Source of the DNA: Arthrobacter sp. Leaf337
Lineage (GTDB): Bacteria > Actinomycetota > Actinomycetes > Actinomycetales > Micrococcaceae
NCBI RefSeq assembly: GCF_001423745.1
Contig: NZ_LMPC01000012.1
Span: 617,107 to 681,106, forward strand
Reading direction: 5' to 3'
Length of the DNA: 64,000 nucleotides
The first letter of the stretch is position 1. Each line of letters starts with the position of its first letter. Shown here piece after piece: positions 1 through 9,416 of this stretch. The notes beneath the pieces were generated by a model that was not told where the DNA came from, did not search any database, and was given only the letters and a program-made list of their open reading frames with translations. Both the position numbers and the translations under genes were made by a program.

Positions 1-600
1 GTGGACATCCGCGACCTGGATGCCGTGATGCGGCACACGTCCAGCACGGACGTCTTCGGCCACAGCTTCGGCGGCGCCGTGGCACTCCACGCCGCCCGCA
101 CGCTGCCGGTGGAACGACTCGCAGTCTACGATCCCGCCGTCTCCGTCAACCACAGCGTGAAGGCTGACTGGATTGCCGAATACGAACGCGCCACCGCTAC
201 CGGCGACGACGACCGCGCCCTCGCCGTGCTGGTCAGGGGACTCGAAACGGGAGGGGCCCTGTCCTCACGGATGCCGCTCTCGATGCTGACGTTGGCCAAC
301 AAGCTCATTGCCGGGACACCAATCGGCAAGCAGCAGCGCGAGCTGATGAAGACCGGGGTCCGGGAGATCAAGGCGATCATCGCGGCGGACATGCCGGCCG
401 AGCCGTTCCTGGCCCTGCCCCTGGAGACCCTCATTATTGTGGGCGAAAAGAGCCCCGCCTACTTCGGCATCGCGTGCGGCCAGATCCACGACGTCCTGTC
501 CGGGTCGAGCTACACCATCCTGCCCGGCTCCGGCCATGACGGCGTCAACCGCGCCCCGGACAAGCTGATCACCGAACTCAGCGAATTCTTCGCCGGCTGA
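1..600 (+). CDS. Alpha/beta hydrolase, 5' truncated by window edge
   Basis: Only the C-terminal 199 residues are visible; the reading frame is open at base 1 and the first visible codon happens to be GTG. GHSFGG near residues 20-25 is the nucleophile elbow of the alpha/beta hydrolase fold. A late GSGHDG near residue 178 fits the catalytic histidine. The oxyanion HG motif and first strands expected in the family are missing, so the true start lies upstream of the window. Substrate cannot be told. The gene ends at a hairpin shared with the convergent exporter gene. Confidence 0.8.
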   Translation: MDIRDLDAVMRHTSSTDVFGHSFGGAVALHAARTLPVERLAVYDPAVSVNHSVKADWIAEYERATATGDDDRALAVLVRGLETGGALSSRMPLSMLTLANKLIAGTPIGKQQRELMKTGVREIKAIIAADMPAEPFLALPLETLIIVGEKSPAYFGIACGQIHDVLSGSSYTILPGSGHDGVNRAPDKLITELSEFFAG

Positions 601-621
601 CCCCGGTTTCCCTGCGGCAAA

Positions 622-674
622 CGCGAACGGACACTTGGGGCCCTCGGAAAGGGGGCCTCAAGTGTCCGTTCGCG
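622..674. terminator. Bidirectional hairpin between convergent genes
   Basis: Two 22-base arms (622-643 and 653-674) are reverse complements with a single mismatch and a 9-base loop. The hairpin lies between the stop of the hydrolase (600) and the stop of the exporter (702), which is where a shared terminator is expected. There is no long T-tract on either side, as is common in high-GC actinobacteria. Confidence 0.75.
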
Positions 675-701
675 CTTAAGTCTTCGCGCTAGAAGGTTGA
701 G

Positions 702-2195
702 CTAGTGCGCTGCCGGCACCGGGTGTTCCGCACCGGCGGTCTTGCGCATCATGGCGGAAAGCACGACGGCGGCCACGGCGATGATTGCCGCAGTCAGGAA
801 CGCTGCGTGCATGCCCGCGACGATGCCCGATCCTGCGGACACGACCGCGTAGATCGAGACCAGGAGCGCGGTTCCGGCCGCACCGGCAACCTGCTGCAGG
901 GTGCTCATAATGGCTGAACCGTGCGAGTAGAGGTGCGGCGGCAGCGGGTTGAGTCCGGTGGTGAACGCGGGGGTGAACAGGAGCGCCAGGCCCAGGCTGA
1001 GGACCACGTGCAGCGTCACAATCCACCAGACGGCTGTTTCGGCATTCAGCATGGAGAACTGCCACAGGGACAGCACCATCATGACGGATCCTGTAACGGT
1101 CAGGGGAAGGGGGCCAACCTTGTCGAAAAGGCGGCCGATGAACGGGCCCAAAAGGCCCATGGCCAGGCCGCCGGGCAGGAGCGCCAGACCGGTCTCCAAG
1201 GACTTCAGCCCGCGGATTTCCTGAAGGTACAGCGGGAGCAGGATGACGGCACCGAACAGGGCGATCATGGCCACGACCAGGAGCAGCACGGACACGGTGA
1301 ACATGCGGAAGTTGAATGCGCGCAGGTCCAGCAGCGGGCCGTCGGATTTCTGCAGCTTCAGCTGGCGGAAGACGAACGCCGTCATGGCCACCAGGCCGAT
1401 TGCCAGCGCAGCCAGGGCTGTCGTTCCGGGGCCGCTTTGCCCGCCGTGGCCACCGCCGACCTGGCTAAGCCCGTACACCAGGCCGCCGAAGGCAGGCACA
1501 GTCAGCAGCACGGACAGGATGTCCAGCCGGGTCTTCTCGGATTCGCCGATGTTGGTGAGGTAGCGGGCTCCAATGGCGAAGGCTGCCAGGGCGATCGGCA
1601 GCACGAATACGAACATGAAGCGCCACGTGAAGTGCTCGAGGATCAGCCCGGACACCGTGGGGCCCATGGCCGGGGCCACCGAAATGGCGATGCTCACGTT
1701 GCCCATGACGGCACCGCGCCGTTCGATGGGCACGAGCGTCAGGATGGTGGTCATCAGCAGCGGAAGCATGATGGCCGTGCCGCCGGCCTGCACGATGCGG
1801 GCCAGCAGGAGGACTTCGAATCCCGGAGCAAGCGCCGCCAGAAGGGTGCCGCCCGAAAACAGCCCCATGGCCAGCATGAAGACGGCCCTGGTGGACAGCC
1901 GCTGCAGGATGAATCCGGTGGTGGGGATGACCACGGCCATCGTGAGCATAAAGCCCGTGGACAGCCACTGCACCGTAGGGGCGTCGACGCCAAGGTCCAC
2001 CATGAGCCGCTGGAGGGCGACGTTCATGATGGTCTCGTTGAGGATGACCACGAAGGTGGCAACCAGCAGGGTGACGATGATGGTGACGGACTCGCGGGAC
2101 ATCTTGACCGGGCCGGTCGCCGTTACCGTCTCAGACGCAGGCGCGGCGGGGGCCACGGGGTCGCCGTGGGCGTTGGAAGAGACGTCTGTAGACAT
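702..2195 (-). CDS. MFS transporter, DHA2 (EmrB/QacA-like) family
   Basis: 497 residues with a hydrophilic N-terminus of about 30 residues followed by roughly 14 hydrophobic segments, the size and pattern of the DHA2 drug:H+ antiporters. The stretch VILNETIMNVAL in the first membrane segment is typical of this family. It probably exports a hydrophobic or cationic compound across the cytoplasmic membrane using the proton gradient; the substrate is unknown. Start ATG at 2195 is preceded by a GAGGGA-type ribosome binding site. It follows panC on the same strand after about 100 bases. Confidence 0.88.
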   Translation of the reverse strand: MSTDVSSNAHGDPVAPAAPASETVTATGPVKMSRESVTIIVTLLVATFVVILNETIMNVALQRLMVDLGVDAPTVQWLSTGFMLTMAVVIPTTGFILQRLSTRAVFMLAMGLFSGGTLLAALAPGFEVLLLARIVQAGGTAIMLPLLMTTILTLVPIERRGAVMGNVSIAISVAPAMGPTVSGLILEHFTWRFMFVFVLPIALAAFAIGARYLTNIGESEKTRLDILSVLLTVPAFGGLVYGLSQVGGGHGGQSGPGTTALAALAIGLVAMTAFVFRQLKLQKSDGPLLDLRAFNFRMFTVSVLLLVVAMIALFGAVILLPLYLQEIRGLKSLETGLALLPGGLAMGLLGPFIGRLFDKVGPLPLTVTGSVMMVLSLWQFSMLNAETAVWWIVTLHVVLSLGLALLFTPAFTTGLNPLPPHLYSHGSAIMSTLQQVAGAAGTALLVSIYAVVSAGSGIVAGMHAAFLTAAIIAVAAVVLSAMMRKTAGAEHPVPAAH

Positions 2196-2297
2196 GGGGA
2201 TTCCCTCAGGGAGATGTGAAGTGGTTTCCGGCGAGCTTCGTCGCTGCAGATTCCAACAGTGTATCCGCCGGGGTAATTCCCGTCATTGGAAAAAAGT

Positions 2298-3227
2298 TCA
2301 GGAGCTGAGGGGCACGTTGTCAATCAGCCGGACCGGGCCCACCTTCGCCGCGATGATGGCCAGGCCTTCGCCGCGGAACGGTGTCTCCTTGCAGTTCTCG
2401 GCCAGGGGTTCGAGCGTGTCCGGATCCACCACGTCGAAGTAGTCCAGTCCCACCAGGGGCTGCGATTCCACCAGGGCCTGGGCGGATTCCAGGTCGAGCG
2501 GTTCGTGGGCGTTGGCCCGCTCTTCGAGGAGCCGCAGCGCCCGGGAGAGGACCAGGGCTGCGCCGCGTTCCTCCGCGGACAGGAACCTGTTGCGGCTGCT
2601 CAGGGCCAGGCCGTCAGCGGAACGGACGGTCGGCACGGCCACGATCTCCACGGGGAAGTTCAGGTCCGCCACCATGCGACGCACCAGCGCCAGCTGCTGG
2701 GCGTCCTTCTGGCCGAAGTAGGCGCGGTACGCGGGCAGGCCCGCGCCGGCGCCGGTCACGAACGCGCCTCCGCCGGGCAGCCCTGTCCCCGGGATCCCGT
2801 AGTGCAGCAGCTTGGCCACCACCGTGAGTGCGCCGTCGAAGTGGCCGGGGCGGGACGCGCCCTCCCATTTCTCGGCCAGCCGTCCTGCCGTCACGCGGAC
2901 GAGGGGCTCGCCGCCGGGGTAGACCTCGTCCACGGACGGCGCGAACACCAGGTCCACGCCCTCGGCGTCCAGGAGTTCCATGTCCGCTTCAAGGGTCCGG
3001 GGGTACCGGTCCAGGTCCACGGCCTCGCCGAACTGCAGCGGATTGACGAAGATGCTGGCCACTACAACGTCGTTTTGTGCGACGGCGGTGCCCGCCAGCC
3101 TCGCGTGGCCTTCGTGCAGGGCGCCCATCGTGGGAACGAGGCCCTGTGACGAACCCTGTTTCTCCGCCAGCAGCCGGGCGCTTTCGGCGCGCAGCTGCGC
3201 CGCCGTGGTCACGAGTTTGATCGCCAA
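2298..3227 (-). CDS. panC: Pantothenate synthetase
   Basis: Condenses pantoate and beta-alanine with ATP to form pantothenate, the coenzyme A precursor. [10 protein letters not shown] at about residues 32-41 is the nucleotide-binding HIGH-like motif, and SSRNRFLS lies further on. I chose the TTG at 3227 because a perfect GGAGGT sits at 3235-3240, seven bases upstream, and the resulting 309 residues match the family; the longer frame up to 3308 only reads the repeat-coding tail of the preceding gene. The stop of that gene (3229-3231) lies between this ribosome binding site and the start, so the two are tightly linked. Confidence 0.93.
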   Translation of the reverse strand: MAIKLVTTAAQLRAESARLLAEKQGSSQGLVPTMGALHEGHARLAGTAVAQNDVVVASIFVNPLQFGEAVDLDRYPRTLEADMELLDAEGVDLVFAPSVDEVYPGGEPLVRVTAGRLAEKWEGASRPGHFDGALTVVAKLLHYGIPGTGLPGGGAFVTGAGAGLPAYRAYFGQKDAQQLALVRRMVADLNFPVEIVAVPTVRSADGLALSSRNRFLSAEERGAALVLSRALRLLEERANAHEPLDLESAQALVESQPLVGLDYFDVVDPDTLEPLAENCKETPFRGEGLAIIAAKVGPVRLIDNVPLSS

Positions 3228-3228
3228 G

Positions 3229-4203
3229 TCAGTTACCTCCAGTGGCCTGCGGCCCGTCGTTGTCCGGCCCGCTGTTGTCCGGTCCGCTGTTGTCCGGTCC
3301 GTCGTCATCCAGACCGTCTATGCCGGCCAGGGCTTTCCGGATAGCGTCCAGCTGGTCCGGTTTCAGCAGCCCCCGGCTCCCGGCGCGGCGGGCGGTGGCC
3401 CGCGCCATGGCCAGGTATGCCTCGAGAATATCGCCGCCTGCACCGGCGTCGTGTTCGCGCAGGGCCTCGGCGTGCGCGGCAACCGTGCCGACATCACCCC
3501 GGGCCACCGGCCCGGTCAGGGCGGCCTCGCCGGAGGCAAGCGCGTTCTCCAGCGTTGCCCGCAGCAGCGGACCCAGCATCCGTTCAGGGAATTCGACGCC
3601 CACCTCGCGCAGCAGCTGAGAGGCCTGGGCAACCAGGGTGACCATGTGGTTCGAGCCGTGCGCCAGGGCCGCGTGGTACTGGGTACGGTCGCCCTCGGCA
3701 ATGGCCACCGGTTCGGCGCCCATCTCCACCACCAGGGCCTGCGCGATGGGCAGCATCGCGGCGTCCGCCGTGACTCCGAAGGTGCAGTCCAGCAGCCGGG
3801 TGAGGTCCAGGCTCATGCCGGTGAAGGTCATGGCGGGGTGCAGCGCGAGCGGGATGGCACCGGCTGCCCGCACCGGATGCAGGATGCCAACGCCAAAGCG
3901 GCCGGAGGTGTGGGCCACGATTTGTCCGGGCTGCCAGGCGCCCAGCTTCGCAAGCCCCTGCACGAGGTCGCCCAGGGCATCGTCCGGAACGGCGAGCAGC
4001 ACCAGCTCGGACCGTTCCACGATGTCCTGCACGTCGAGGACCGGCACGCCGGGCAGCAGGGTTTCGGCGCGTTCGCGGCTGGCGTCGGAGACGGCGGAAA
4101 CCCCGACGACGGCGTGCTCGGCTGCGCGGAGTGCTGCACCGAGCACGGCTCCGACTTTGCCTGCACCGATGATTCCGATGCCGAGGCGTCCTGGCTTAGC
4201 CAT
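3229..4203 (-). CDS. Rossmann-like/DUF2520 oxidoreductase-like protein
   Basis: 324 residues from the ATG at 4203, which has GAGGAAGG about 8 bases upstream. [11 protein letters not shown] near residues 8-18 is a Rossmann dinucleotide-binding loop, followed by the DUF2520 region. This two-domain family is routinely found just before panC in actinobacteria, but its reaction is not established to my knowledge. The C-terminus ends in repeated PDNSG units encoded by a 15-base tandem repeat. The start overlaps the end of the upstream PH-domain gene by 8 bases, suggesting translational coupling. Confidence 0.85.
   Translation of the reverse strand: MAKPGRLGIGIIGAGKVGAVLGAALRAAEHAVVGVSAVSDASRERAETLLPGVPVLDVQDIVERSELVLLAVPDDALGDLVQGLAKLGAWQPGQIVAHTSGRFGVGILHPVRAAGAIPLALHPAMTFTGMSLDLTRLLDCTFGVTADAAMLPIAQALVVEMGAEPVAIAEGDRTQYHAALAHGSNHMVTLVAQASQLLREVGVEFPERMLGPLLRATLENALASGEAALTGPVARGDVGTVAAHAEALREHDAGAGGDILEAYLAMARATARRAGSRGLLKPDQLDAIRKALAGIDGLDDDGPDNSGPDNSGPDNDGPQATGGN
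3260..3304. repeat. Three tandem 15-base repeats in coding sequence
   Basis: Three consecutive 15-base units (3260-3274, 3275-3289, 3290-3304) of the form TTGTCCGGTCCGCTG, with one to three differences among them. On the minus strand they code for PDNSG-type repeats at the C-terminus of the DUF2520 protein. The unit length is a multiple of three, so copy number can change without a frameshift. Confidence 0.85.
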
Positions 4204-5875
4204 GTTGGGGGCCTTCCTCGCGGGTTTGCAGGTCGACGGGTTCACGCCGGAGATCGGTTGTGTGGAGATACGGGGTTTCGCTCCCCGGCCGCTCCCTGAC
4301 CACCGGAGGCTCAGCCGCCGTGGCCGGAGCGACCTGCGCGAGCCATTGCTCGCTGGTCTGGCGCTTGCGGGCTTCCCGTGCGCGGGCGGCCTGGGCATCG
4401 AACAGGGCCCGGGCTTCATCCAGCCCGGCCTGGATGACCCGGGGCGACACCGGACCGGCCGTGGTGTGAAGGACCAGGTCCGCCACCCGGAAGCGCCGCG
4501 CCAGGGGTCCTTGGTGCAGGGCCATCGACTGCGTGCGCTGGTGCGGAACCACCACCAGCTCGCGCCACAGCCGGCCGGAACGGATGAGCAGCGCCGTGTC
4601 CGTAGCGGCGAAGCCGTTGCGGCGCCAGCCCATCGGAGCCAGCAGCCGCACGCGCTGCGGACTGGTGACGAAACCGCCGTCGGGCGCTCCGGTGGAAGAC
4701 CCGGCCGCGGGACCCTCCCCGGCGGGGACGCCTCCCTTGGAGACCGCTCCCCCGGGGGCGAGGCCGCTCAGGCCGGCACCAAAGACGCGGGCGGGGTCTG
4801 CTGTTCCGGGGTCGGGGAGCACCAGGGCGAGCATCCTCATAACGTCCGCCAGGACGCCCACGGGGAGAATCGTGGTGCGTGAGGCGGCTTCGCCGTTGCT
4901 GCCGGGGCCGCCGTAGCCGGCAACGTTCACCTGCATCCGGTACCAGCCGAAGATCCGCCACAGCGGCGGCTGCGTAACTTTCAGGGCCTGGATCCTGCCG
5001 GGCGGAAGGGTCTGCGCCTGGGTGTCCAGCAGCCCGTAACGGAGCCGGATGCCGTCGGGTGAAATGGCGGCGGTGAAGTTGTAGCCCTTGTTGAAGGACC
5101 CCCAATAGGCGGCGGCCAGGCCAAGGACGGCGGGGATCAGATAAAAGTAGAAGCTGCGGTTGTCGGTGATGGCTGAGAGCACCACGGACGCCACGGCGCC
5201 CAGCACCACGAAGAAACTCTGTTCGCTCAGGAGCAGCGAACCGACAAGGCGTGACGGCGGGACGGCCAGGACGGGGTATTCCGGCGCCTCCGGCAGGGCT
5301 GCTTCGGGCCGCTCGGGGTCAGGTTCCAGCCCGGCCGCGCGGGCCAGGATGGTGGCCCGCAGCTGGCGGGCGTCGTCGATCCGGAGGTAGGCCAGGCGGA
5401 CCGCCGATTCGCCGGCATCGGCCACCTCGAACTTGAGCTCGGCAAGGCCGAAGACCCGGGCCAGGAGGGGCTGCACGATGTCGATGGCCTGCACGCGGTC
5501 CAGCCTGGCCTGCCGCTGCTGCTTGAACAGGAAGCCCGTGTTCACCCGGACGTAGCCTTCGGCCACCTGGTAGCGGGTGAAGTACCAGGTCATGATGAAC
5601 CCGAGTACGGACAGCAGCAGGACCAGGCCGCCGCCGGCGAGCAGGAACGGCACGCGCCCGGCATACATGTCATCCATCAGGGGCCGGCCCTGCAGGAGCC
5701 GCTCAAAGGTGTCGCGGCCGAAGAAAAAGCCGATGGCGGCCAGCGCCACCCAGCCCCGGATGAACGGCGACGCAGGATGCACCCGCAGCCACTCGCCGTC
5801 GGGCTTCCCGGAAACCTGCCCGGCCCCGTCAGTGGCCACGGGGCCTTCAGGGGTCACGGCGTAGCCTGGGGTCAC
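4196..5875 (-). CDS. Membrane protein with bacterial PH domains (YdbT-like)
   Basis: 559 residues. Hydrophobic pairs near residues 40-60 and 75-95, and again near 205-250, alternate with soluble beta-rich regions of the bacterial PH (DUF304) type, as in Bacillus YdbT. FLFKQQRQARLDRVQAIDIV and similar arginine-rich segments are typical of this domain. The start is GTG at 5875 and overlaps the stop of the shorter PH protein by four bases (GTGA). The pair probably forms one membrane complex; the function is unknown. A Gly/Pro/Ala-rich linker occurs around residues 365-395. Confidence 0.83.
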   Translation of the reverse strand: MTPGYAVTPEGPVATDGAGQVSGKPDGEWLRVHPASPFIRGWVALAAIGFFFGRDTFERLLQGRPLMDDMYAGRVPFLLAGGGLVLLLSVLGFIMTWYFTRYQVAEGYVRVNTGFLFKQQRQARLDRVQAIDIVQPLLARVFGLAELKFEVADAGESAVRLAYLRIDDARQLRATILARAAGLEPDPERPEAALPEAPEYPVLAVPPSRLVGSLLLSEQSFFVVLGAVASVVLSAITDNRSFYFYLIPAVLGLAAAYWGSFNKGYNFTAAISPDGIRLRYGLLDTQAQTLPPGRIQALKVTQPPLWRIFGWYRMQVNVAGYGGPGSNGEAASRTTILPVGVLADVMRMLALVLPDPGTADPARVFGAGLSGLAPGGAVSKGGVPAGEGPAAGSSTGAPDGGFVTSPQRVRLLAPMGWRRNGFAATDTALLIRSGRLWRELVVVPHQRTQSMALHQGPLARRFRVADLVLHTTAGPVSPRVIQAGLDEARALFDAQAARAREARKRQTSEQWLAQVAPATAAEPPVVRERPGSETPYLHTTDLRREPVDLQTREEGPQHG

Positions 5876-6384
5876 AGCCCGGCCAGCCGTGCAGCGCCCC
5901 GGGCGGAAAGCTGTTCACGGAGCCGCGCCCCCTCATCGGCAGGCAGGCCCGGGATTTCAGCGTTGGTGCCGGCGGAGGCGGTGTGCAGCTTCAGCGTGCA
6001 GAGGCCGAGGGCGCGTTCCACGGGGCCTACGCCGATGTCGACGTACTGCATCCGGCCGTAGGGGACCACCAGGGTGCGCTGGAAGAAGATGCCACTGCGG
6101 ATCAGCAGGTCGTCGTCGCGCTCGGCATACCCGATGGCCCGCACCTGGCGGGGTATCAGCAGCAGCCGCCAGACGGCGAGCAGCAGCATGACGGCCGGAA
6201 CCGTGATGGCCAGCCACAGCGGAACCCACTCCCACCAGCCCGCCAGGGTGAACACGAGCGGCAGTGACAGCAATGCCACGGCGATGAGGTTGCCGACCGC
6301 CCATTCGACCAGGCGGACGGTCACGTATTTGGGTGAAACGCGGAGCCAGGAGATCCCTGGCGGATCAATCGCCTCGGTACGCAT
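5872..6384 (-). CDS. Membrane protein with one bacterial PH domain (YdbS-like)
   Basis: 170 residues with two hydrophobic segments near residues 30-75 followed by a DUF304-type PH domain, in which a stretch like VVPYGRMQYVDIGVGPVER is characteristic. Small and large PH proteins are usually encoded side by side, as here, and overlap by four bases. The start overlaps the DUF3180 gene by about 20 bases. The role is unknown; the domain is thought to be a structural membrane-associated module. Confidence 0.83.
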   Translation of the reverse strand: MRTEAIDPPGISWLRVSPKYVTVRLVEWAVGNLIAVALLSLPLVFTLAGWWEWVPLWLAITVPAVMLLLAVWRLLLIPRQVRAIGYAERDDDLLIRSGIFFQRTLVVPYGRMQYVDIGVGPVERALGLCTLKLHTASAGTNAEIPGLPADEGARLREQLSARGAARLAGL

Positions 6385-6892
6385 ATTCGCCCTCCCCCTT
6401 GGGCTTGCGGGCTCCCCTTCCGGGCGCTCCCGGCGCGCCGTCGGCGTCGCCGTCTTCGGGCGGAATCCGGCAGAAGCGTTCCACCACCAGCCCCACGATG
6501 ATCATGGCAAGTCCGCCGCCGGCCATGGAAAGCGCCAGCCAGGTGATTCCCTGGTCGCTGCGCAGGTTCCAGAGCCGCAGCAGGTCCAGGAAGATTCCCG
6601 CGTGCCAGCCCAGGAGCACGGCCCCGGTGTACGCGCAGGCCTGGGCGAGGACCAGCGTCCAAGCGGCCAGGATGGGGTTGAGCATCTTCTTCTTGTTGCC
6701 GTTCCGCCAGCGCAGGACGCGGATTCCGAGCACCAGCGTGAGCGCCACGATCACGCCCATGGTCACCAGGCCGGTCTGGGGCAGCACCGGGGTGGCCAGG
6801 CCGTAGCGGGTGGTCATGACAGTCGCGAACCAGCCGGCGATGGCCAGGATCAGCCCGACGACGATCAGCAGGAAGGGGTTGACGGGTTTCAC
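6365..6892 (-). CDS. DUF3180 membrane protein
   Basis: 175 residues with four hydrophobic segments (about 7-25, 40-58, 75-97 and 120-140) and a charged Gly/Pro-rich tail. It matches the DUF3180 family, which is confined to actinobacteria and is nearly always located after folK. Function is unknown; the conserved position suggests co-transcription with folate genes rather than a role in folate chemistry. It begins 3 bases after the folK stop. Confidence 0.82.
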   Translation of the reverse strand: MKPVNPFLLIVVGLILAIAGWFATVMTTRYGLATPVLPQTGLVTMGVIVALTLVLGIRVLRWRNGNKKKMLNPILAAWTLVLAQACAYTGAVLLGWHAGIFLDLLRLWNLRSDQGITWLALSMAGGGLAMIIVGLVVERFCRIPPEDGDADGAPGAPGRGARKPKGEGEYAYRGD

Positions 6893-6895
6893 GGC

Positions 6896-7450
6896 CTACT
6901 CCACTGCTCCCGCGGTGGGCAGGCCGTCAAAGTCCCCGAAACCGTCGAAGGGGGCAAGATCGGGAAAGTCAGCGGCGCGGACCGCCAGTTCGCCCACGCG
7001 GACGCCGTTGAGCTCCGCCGCGGGGTCGATGAGCGACCACGGGTACAGGACAAATGCGCGCTCCGCGGCACGCGGATGGGGCAGCGTCAGCGCGGGGTCC
7101 GCACTCACCAAATCGCCGTAGGTAATGATGTCCACGTCCAGGGTCCGCGGACCCCACCGGACTTCGCGCACCCTGTGGTGCTTGTTTTCCACGGCCTGGC
7201 AATGACGCAGCAGTTCCGACGGCGGCAGCGAGGTCTCCACCGTGATCACCATGTTCAGGAAATCCGGCTGGCCTTCCGGGCCGCCCACGGCTTTGGTCTG
7301 CACCACTGGGGACACTGCGATCAGCCGCACTTCGGGCCGGTCCACCAGGTCTGCGACGGCGCTGGAGAGGGTGTCGTTCCGCTCCCCCAGGTTGCTGCCC
7401 AAGGCCAGGACGGCCCGAACGTACGGGTTGTTTGAGTACGGCGGGTTCAT
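6896..7450 (-). CDS. folK: 2-amino-4-hydroxy-6-hydroxymethyldihydropteridine pyrophosphokinase
   Basis: 184 residues. Transfers pyrophosphate from ATP to hydroxymethyldihydropterin, the step before dihydropteroate synthase. GSNLGER at residues 18-24 and RWGPRTLDVD at 98-107 are the family signatures, including the magnesium-binding aspartates of the DVD motif. The start ATG overlaps the folB stop (ATGA, 7447-7450), so the two are translationally coupled. Confidence 0.95.
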   Translation of the reverse strand: MNPPYSNNPYVRAVLALGSNLGERNDTLSSAVADLVDRPEVRLIAVSPVVQTKAVGGPEGQPDFLNMVITVETSLPPSELLRHCQAVENKHHRVREVRWGPRTLDVDIITYGDLVSADPALTLPHPRAAERAFVLYPWSLIDPAAELNGVRVGELAVRAADFPDLAPFDGFGDFDGLPTAGAVE

Positions 7451-7806
7451 GACCGCCGCCGATGCACGCTGACGGAGACGTCGCCGAACTCAACCTCGAT
7501 GGGAGCCTTGGGCTTGTGCACGGTGATGTCGACGGCGGCCAGCGGGAATTCCTGCAGCAGGTCTTCGGCGATGCGCACGGCCAGGGCCTCGATCAGGTTC
7601 AGCGGCTCGCCGGTGATCCAGTGCTTGATGCGTTCGGCCACCTCACCGTAGTGGGCGGTATCCAGGACGTCGTCCGAGGCGGCCGCCTTGGTGAAATCCA
7701 GGTGCAGCACCGCATCAACGATGAACGGCTGGCCGTCGCGGCGTTCGAAATCGAACACCCCGTGATGGCCGACGGCGGTAACACCGCTCAGCGTGATTGT
7801 GTCCAT
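7447..7806 (-). CDS. folB: Dihydroneopterin aldolase
   Basis: 119 residues, the normal size. Cleaves dihydroneopterin to hydroxymethyldihydropterin and glycolaldehyde. The N-terminal GVTAVGHHGVFDFERRDGQP and the C-terminal VHKPKAPI are family hallmarks, including the lysine of the active site. It lies 9 bases after folP and overlaps folK by four bases. Confidence 0.95.
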   Translation of the reverse strand: MDTITLSGVTAVGHHGVFDFERRDGQPFIVDAVLHLDFTKAAASDDVLDTAHYGEVAERIKHWITGEPLNLIEALAVRIAEDLLQEFPLAAVDITVHKPKAPIEVEFGDVSVSVHRRRS

Positions 7807-7815
7807 TGTGGCTGC

Positions 7816-8751
7816 CTACTTGGCGGGTCTGGAGTCGCCGAGGGAACCGGCGGACATCCGTGCGGCAACCTTGACGGCGTCAAGGCTGGGTCCGACGTCG
7901 TGCACGCGCACAGCCCATGCGCCGCGGGCGGCGCTGATCGCCGTGATGGCGGCGGTCGCGTGGTCCCGTTCCTGGGGGGCGGCAGCCTTGCCCGCCACGG
8001 TCAGCAGCGTGCCAAGGAAGCGCTTGCGCGAAGCTCCCACGAGGATCCTGTGGCCGAGGGCCTCCAGCGGTCCCATGTTCCGCAGGAGCTCCCAGTTCTG
8101 GACATCGTTCTTGGAAAAGCCCAGCCCCGGGTCCACGATGATCTGCTCCGGCGCTACGCCGGCCGCGTACAGCTTGTCGCGCACGCCCATCAGTTCGGCG
8201 GCGACTTCCTCTGCCACGTTGCCGTAGTCGGTGAGGGAAGTCATGGTCTTGGCGTCGCCGCGGCGGTGGGTCAGCACGTACGGGGCGCCGGTGCGGGCAG
8301 CCAGTTCCGCCATCTCCGGCTCCATCGTCAGCCCGGAAACGTCGTTGATGATGGCGGCGCCGGCCTTGAGGGCAGCGGCTGCCGTTGACGCGTGGGTGGT
8401 GTCGATGCTGACCAGGGCGCCGGCCTTGACCATGGCCTCGACCACGGGCAGCACACGGCGCTGTTCCTCTTCGGGGCTGACTTCCTCAGCACCGGGGCGG
8501 GTGGATTCGCCGCCGACGTCGATGATGTCGGCACCGGCGTAGAACATCCGGAGGCCGGCCGCGATGGCGGCGTCCGGCGTCGGATGCGTGCCGCCGTCGC
8601 TGAAGGAATCCGGGGTGACGTTCAGGATGCCCATCACCAGCGTGCGGTCCGTGGGGAGTTCTTCAAACTTGGCTGCCGGCCGCGGTTTACGCAGGATTGG
8701 CAAGGGGTTTGTTGCGGGTCCGGTTCCAGGGGCAGCAGCTAGGGAGTCCAT
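7816..8751 (-). CDS. folP: Dihydropteroate synthase
   Basis: 311 residues. Joins p-aminobenzoate to the pterin pyrophosphate; this is the sulfonamide target. GILNVTPDSFSDGG at residues 41-54 and GADIIDVGGESTRPG near 92-106 are both DHPS signatures. The N-terminus carries about 30 extra residues compared with short homologues. The start ATG at 8751 has only a weak Shine-Dalgarno sequence and lies 11 bases after the folE stop. Two genomic paralogues are common in actinobacteria, but the folate gene neighbours indicate the biosynthetic copy. Confidence 0.95.
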   Translation of the reverse strand: MDSLAAAPGTGPATNPLPILRKPRPAAKFEELPTDRTLVMGILNVTPDSFSDGGTHPTPDAAIAAGLRMFYAGADIIDVGGESTRPGAEEVSPEEEQRRVLPVVEAMVKAGALVSIDTTHASTAAAALKAGAAIINDVSGLTMEPEMAELAARTGAPYVLTHRRGDAKTMTSLTDYGNVAEEVAAELMGVRDKLYAAGVAPEQIIVDPGLGFSKNDVQNWELLRNMGPLEALGHRILVGASRKRFLGTLLTVAGKAAAPQERDHATAAITAISAARGAWAVRVHDVGPSLDAVKVAARMSAGSLGDSRPAK

Positions 8752-8762
8752 AGTCTGTTTTA

Positions 8763-9407
8763 TTACCTTCCGAGTATGAGGCTCATGGCTTCGGCGCGGG
8801 TGGCCGGGTCATGCAGTTGACCGCGCACGGCACTGGTGACGGTCTTGGCACCGGGCTTGCGGATGCCGCGCATGGACATGCAGAGGTGTTCGCACTCAAC
8901 GACCACGATCGCGCCGCGCGGCTTCAAGTGCGTCACCAGTGCTTCGACGATCTGGGTTGTCAGCCGTTCCTGCACCTGCGGGCGCTTGGCGAACATGTCC
9001 ACCAGCCTGGCGAGCTTGCTCAGCCCGGTAACTTTGCCGTCGTGCGAGGGAATGTAACCCACGTGCGCCACGCCATGGAACGGCACCAAGTGGTGCTCAC
9101 AGGTGGAGTAGAACGGAATGTCCTTGACCAGGACCAGCTCCTCGTGGTCCAGGTCGAAGGTGGTGGCCAGGATTTCCGCGGGGTCGTGGTGCAGGCCGGC
9201 AAAGACCTCCGAGTAGGCCTTGGCCACCCTTTTGGGGGTGTCCAGCAGCCCGCTGCGGTCCGGGTCCTCCCCGATGGCCAGCAGGATTTCCCGGACGGCC
9301 GCCTCGATCCTGGGGCGGTCCACCTTCGTGCCTCCCCCATGCCGCGAATGGCCTGCAGTGGAGCGGTTGGCGGTGCCGGAAACGTCGTCGTCGTCGAAAT
9401 GATTCAC
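8763..9407 (-). CDS. folE: GTP cyclohydrolase I
   Basis: 214 residues. First step of folate synthesis, GTP to dihydroneopterin triphosphate. STCEHH near residues 101-106 and [11 protein letters not shown] near 171-181 hold the zinc ligands C103, H106 and C176. The acidic N-terminal 30 residues are outside the conserved fold. It starts 10 bases downstream of the ftsH stop, within the same leftward operon. Confidence 0.96.
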   Translation of the reverse strand: MNHFDDDDVSGTANRSTAGHSRHGGGTKVDRPRIEAAVREILLAIGEDPDRSGLLDTPKRVAKAYSEVFAGLHHDPAEILATTFDLDHEELVLVKDIPFYSTCEHHLVPFHGVAHVGYIPSHDGKVTGLSKLARLVDMFAKRPQVQERLTTQIVEALVTHLKPRGAIVVVECEHLCMSMRGIRKPGAKTVTSAVRGQLHDPATRAEAMSLILGR

Positions 9408-9416
9408 AGCAGAAGC

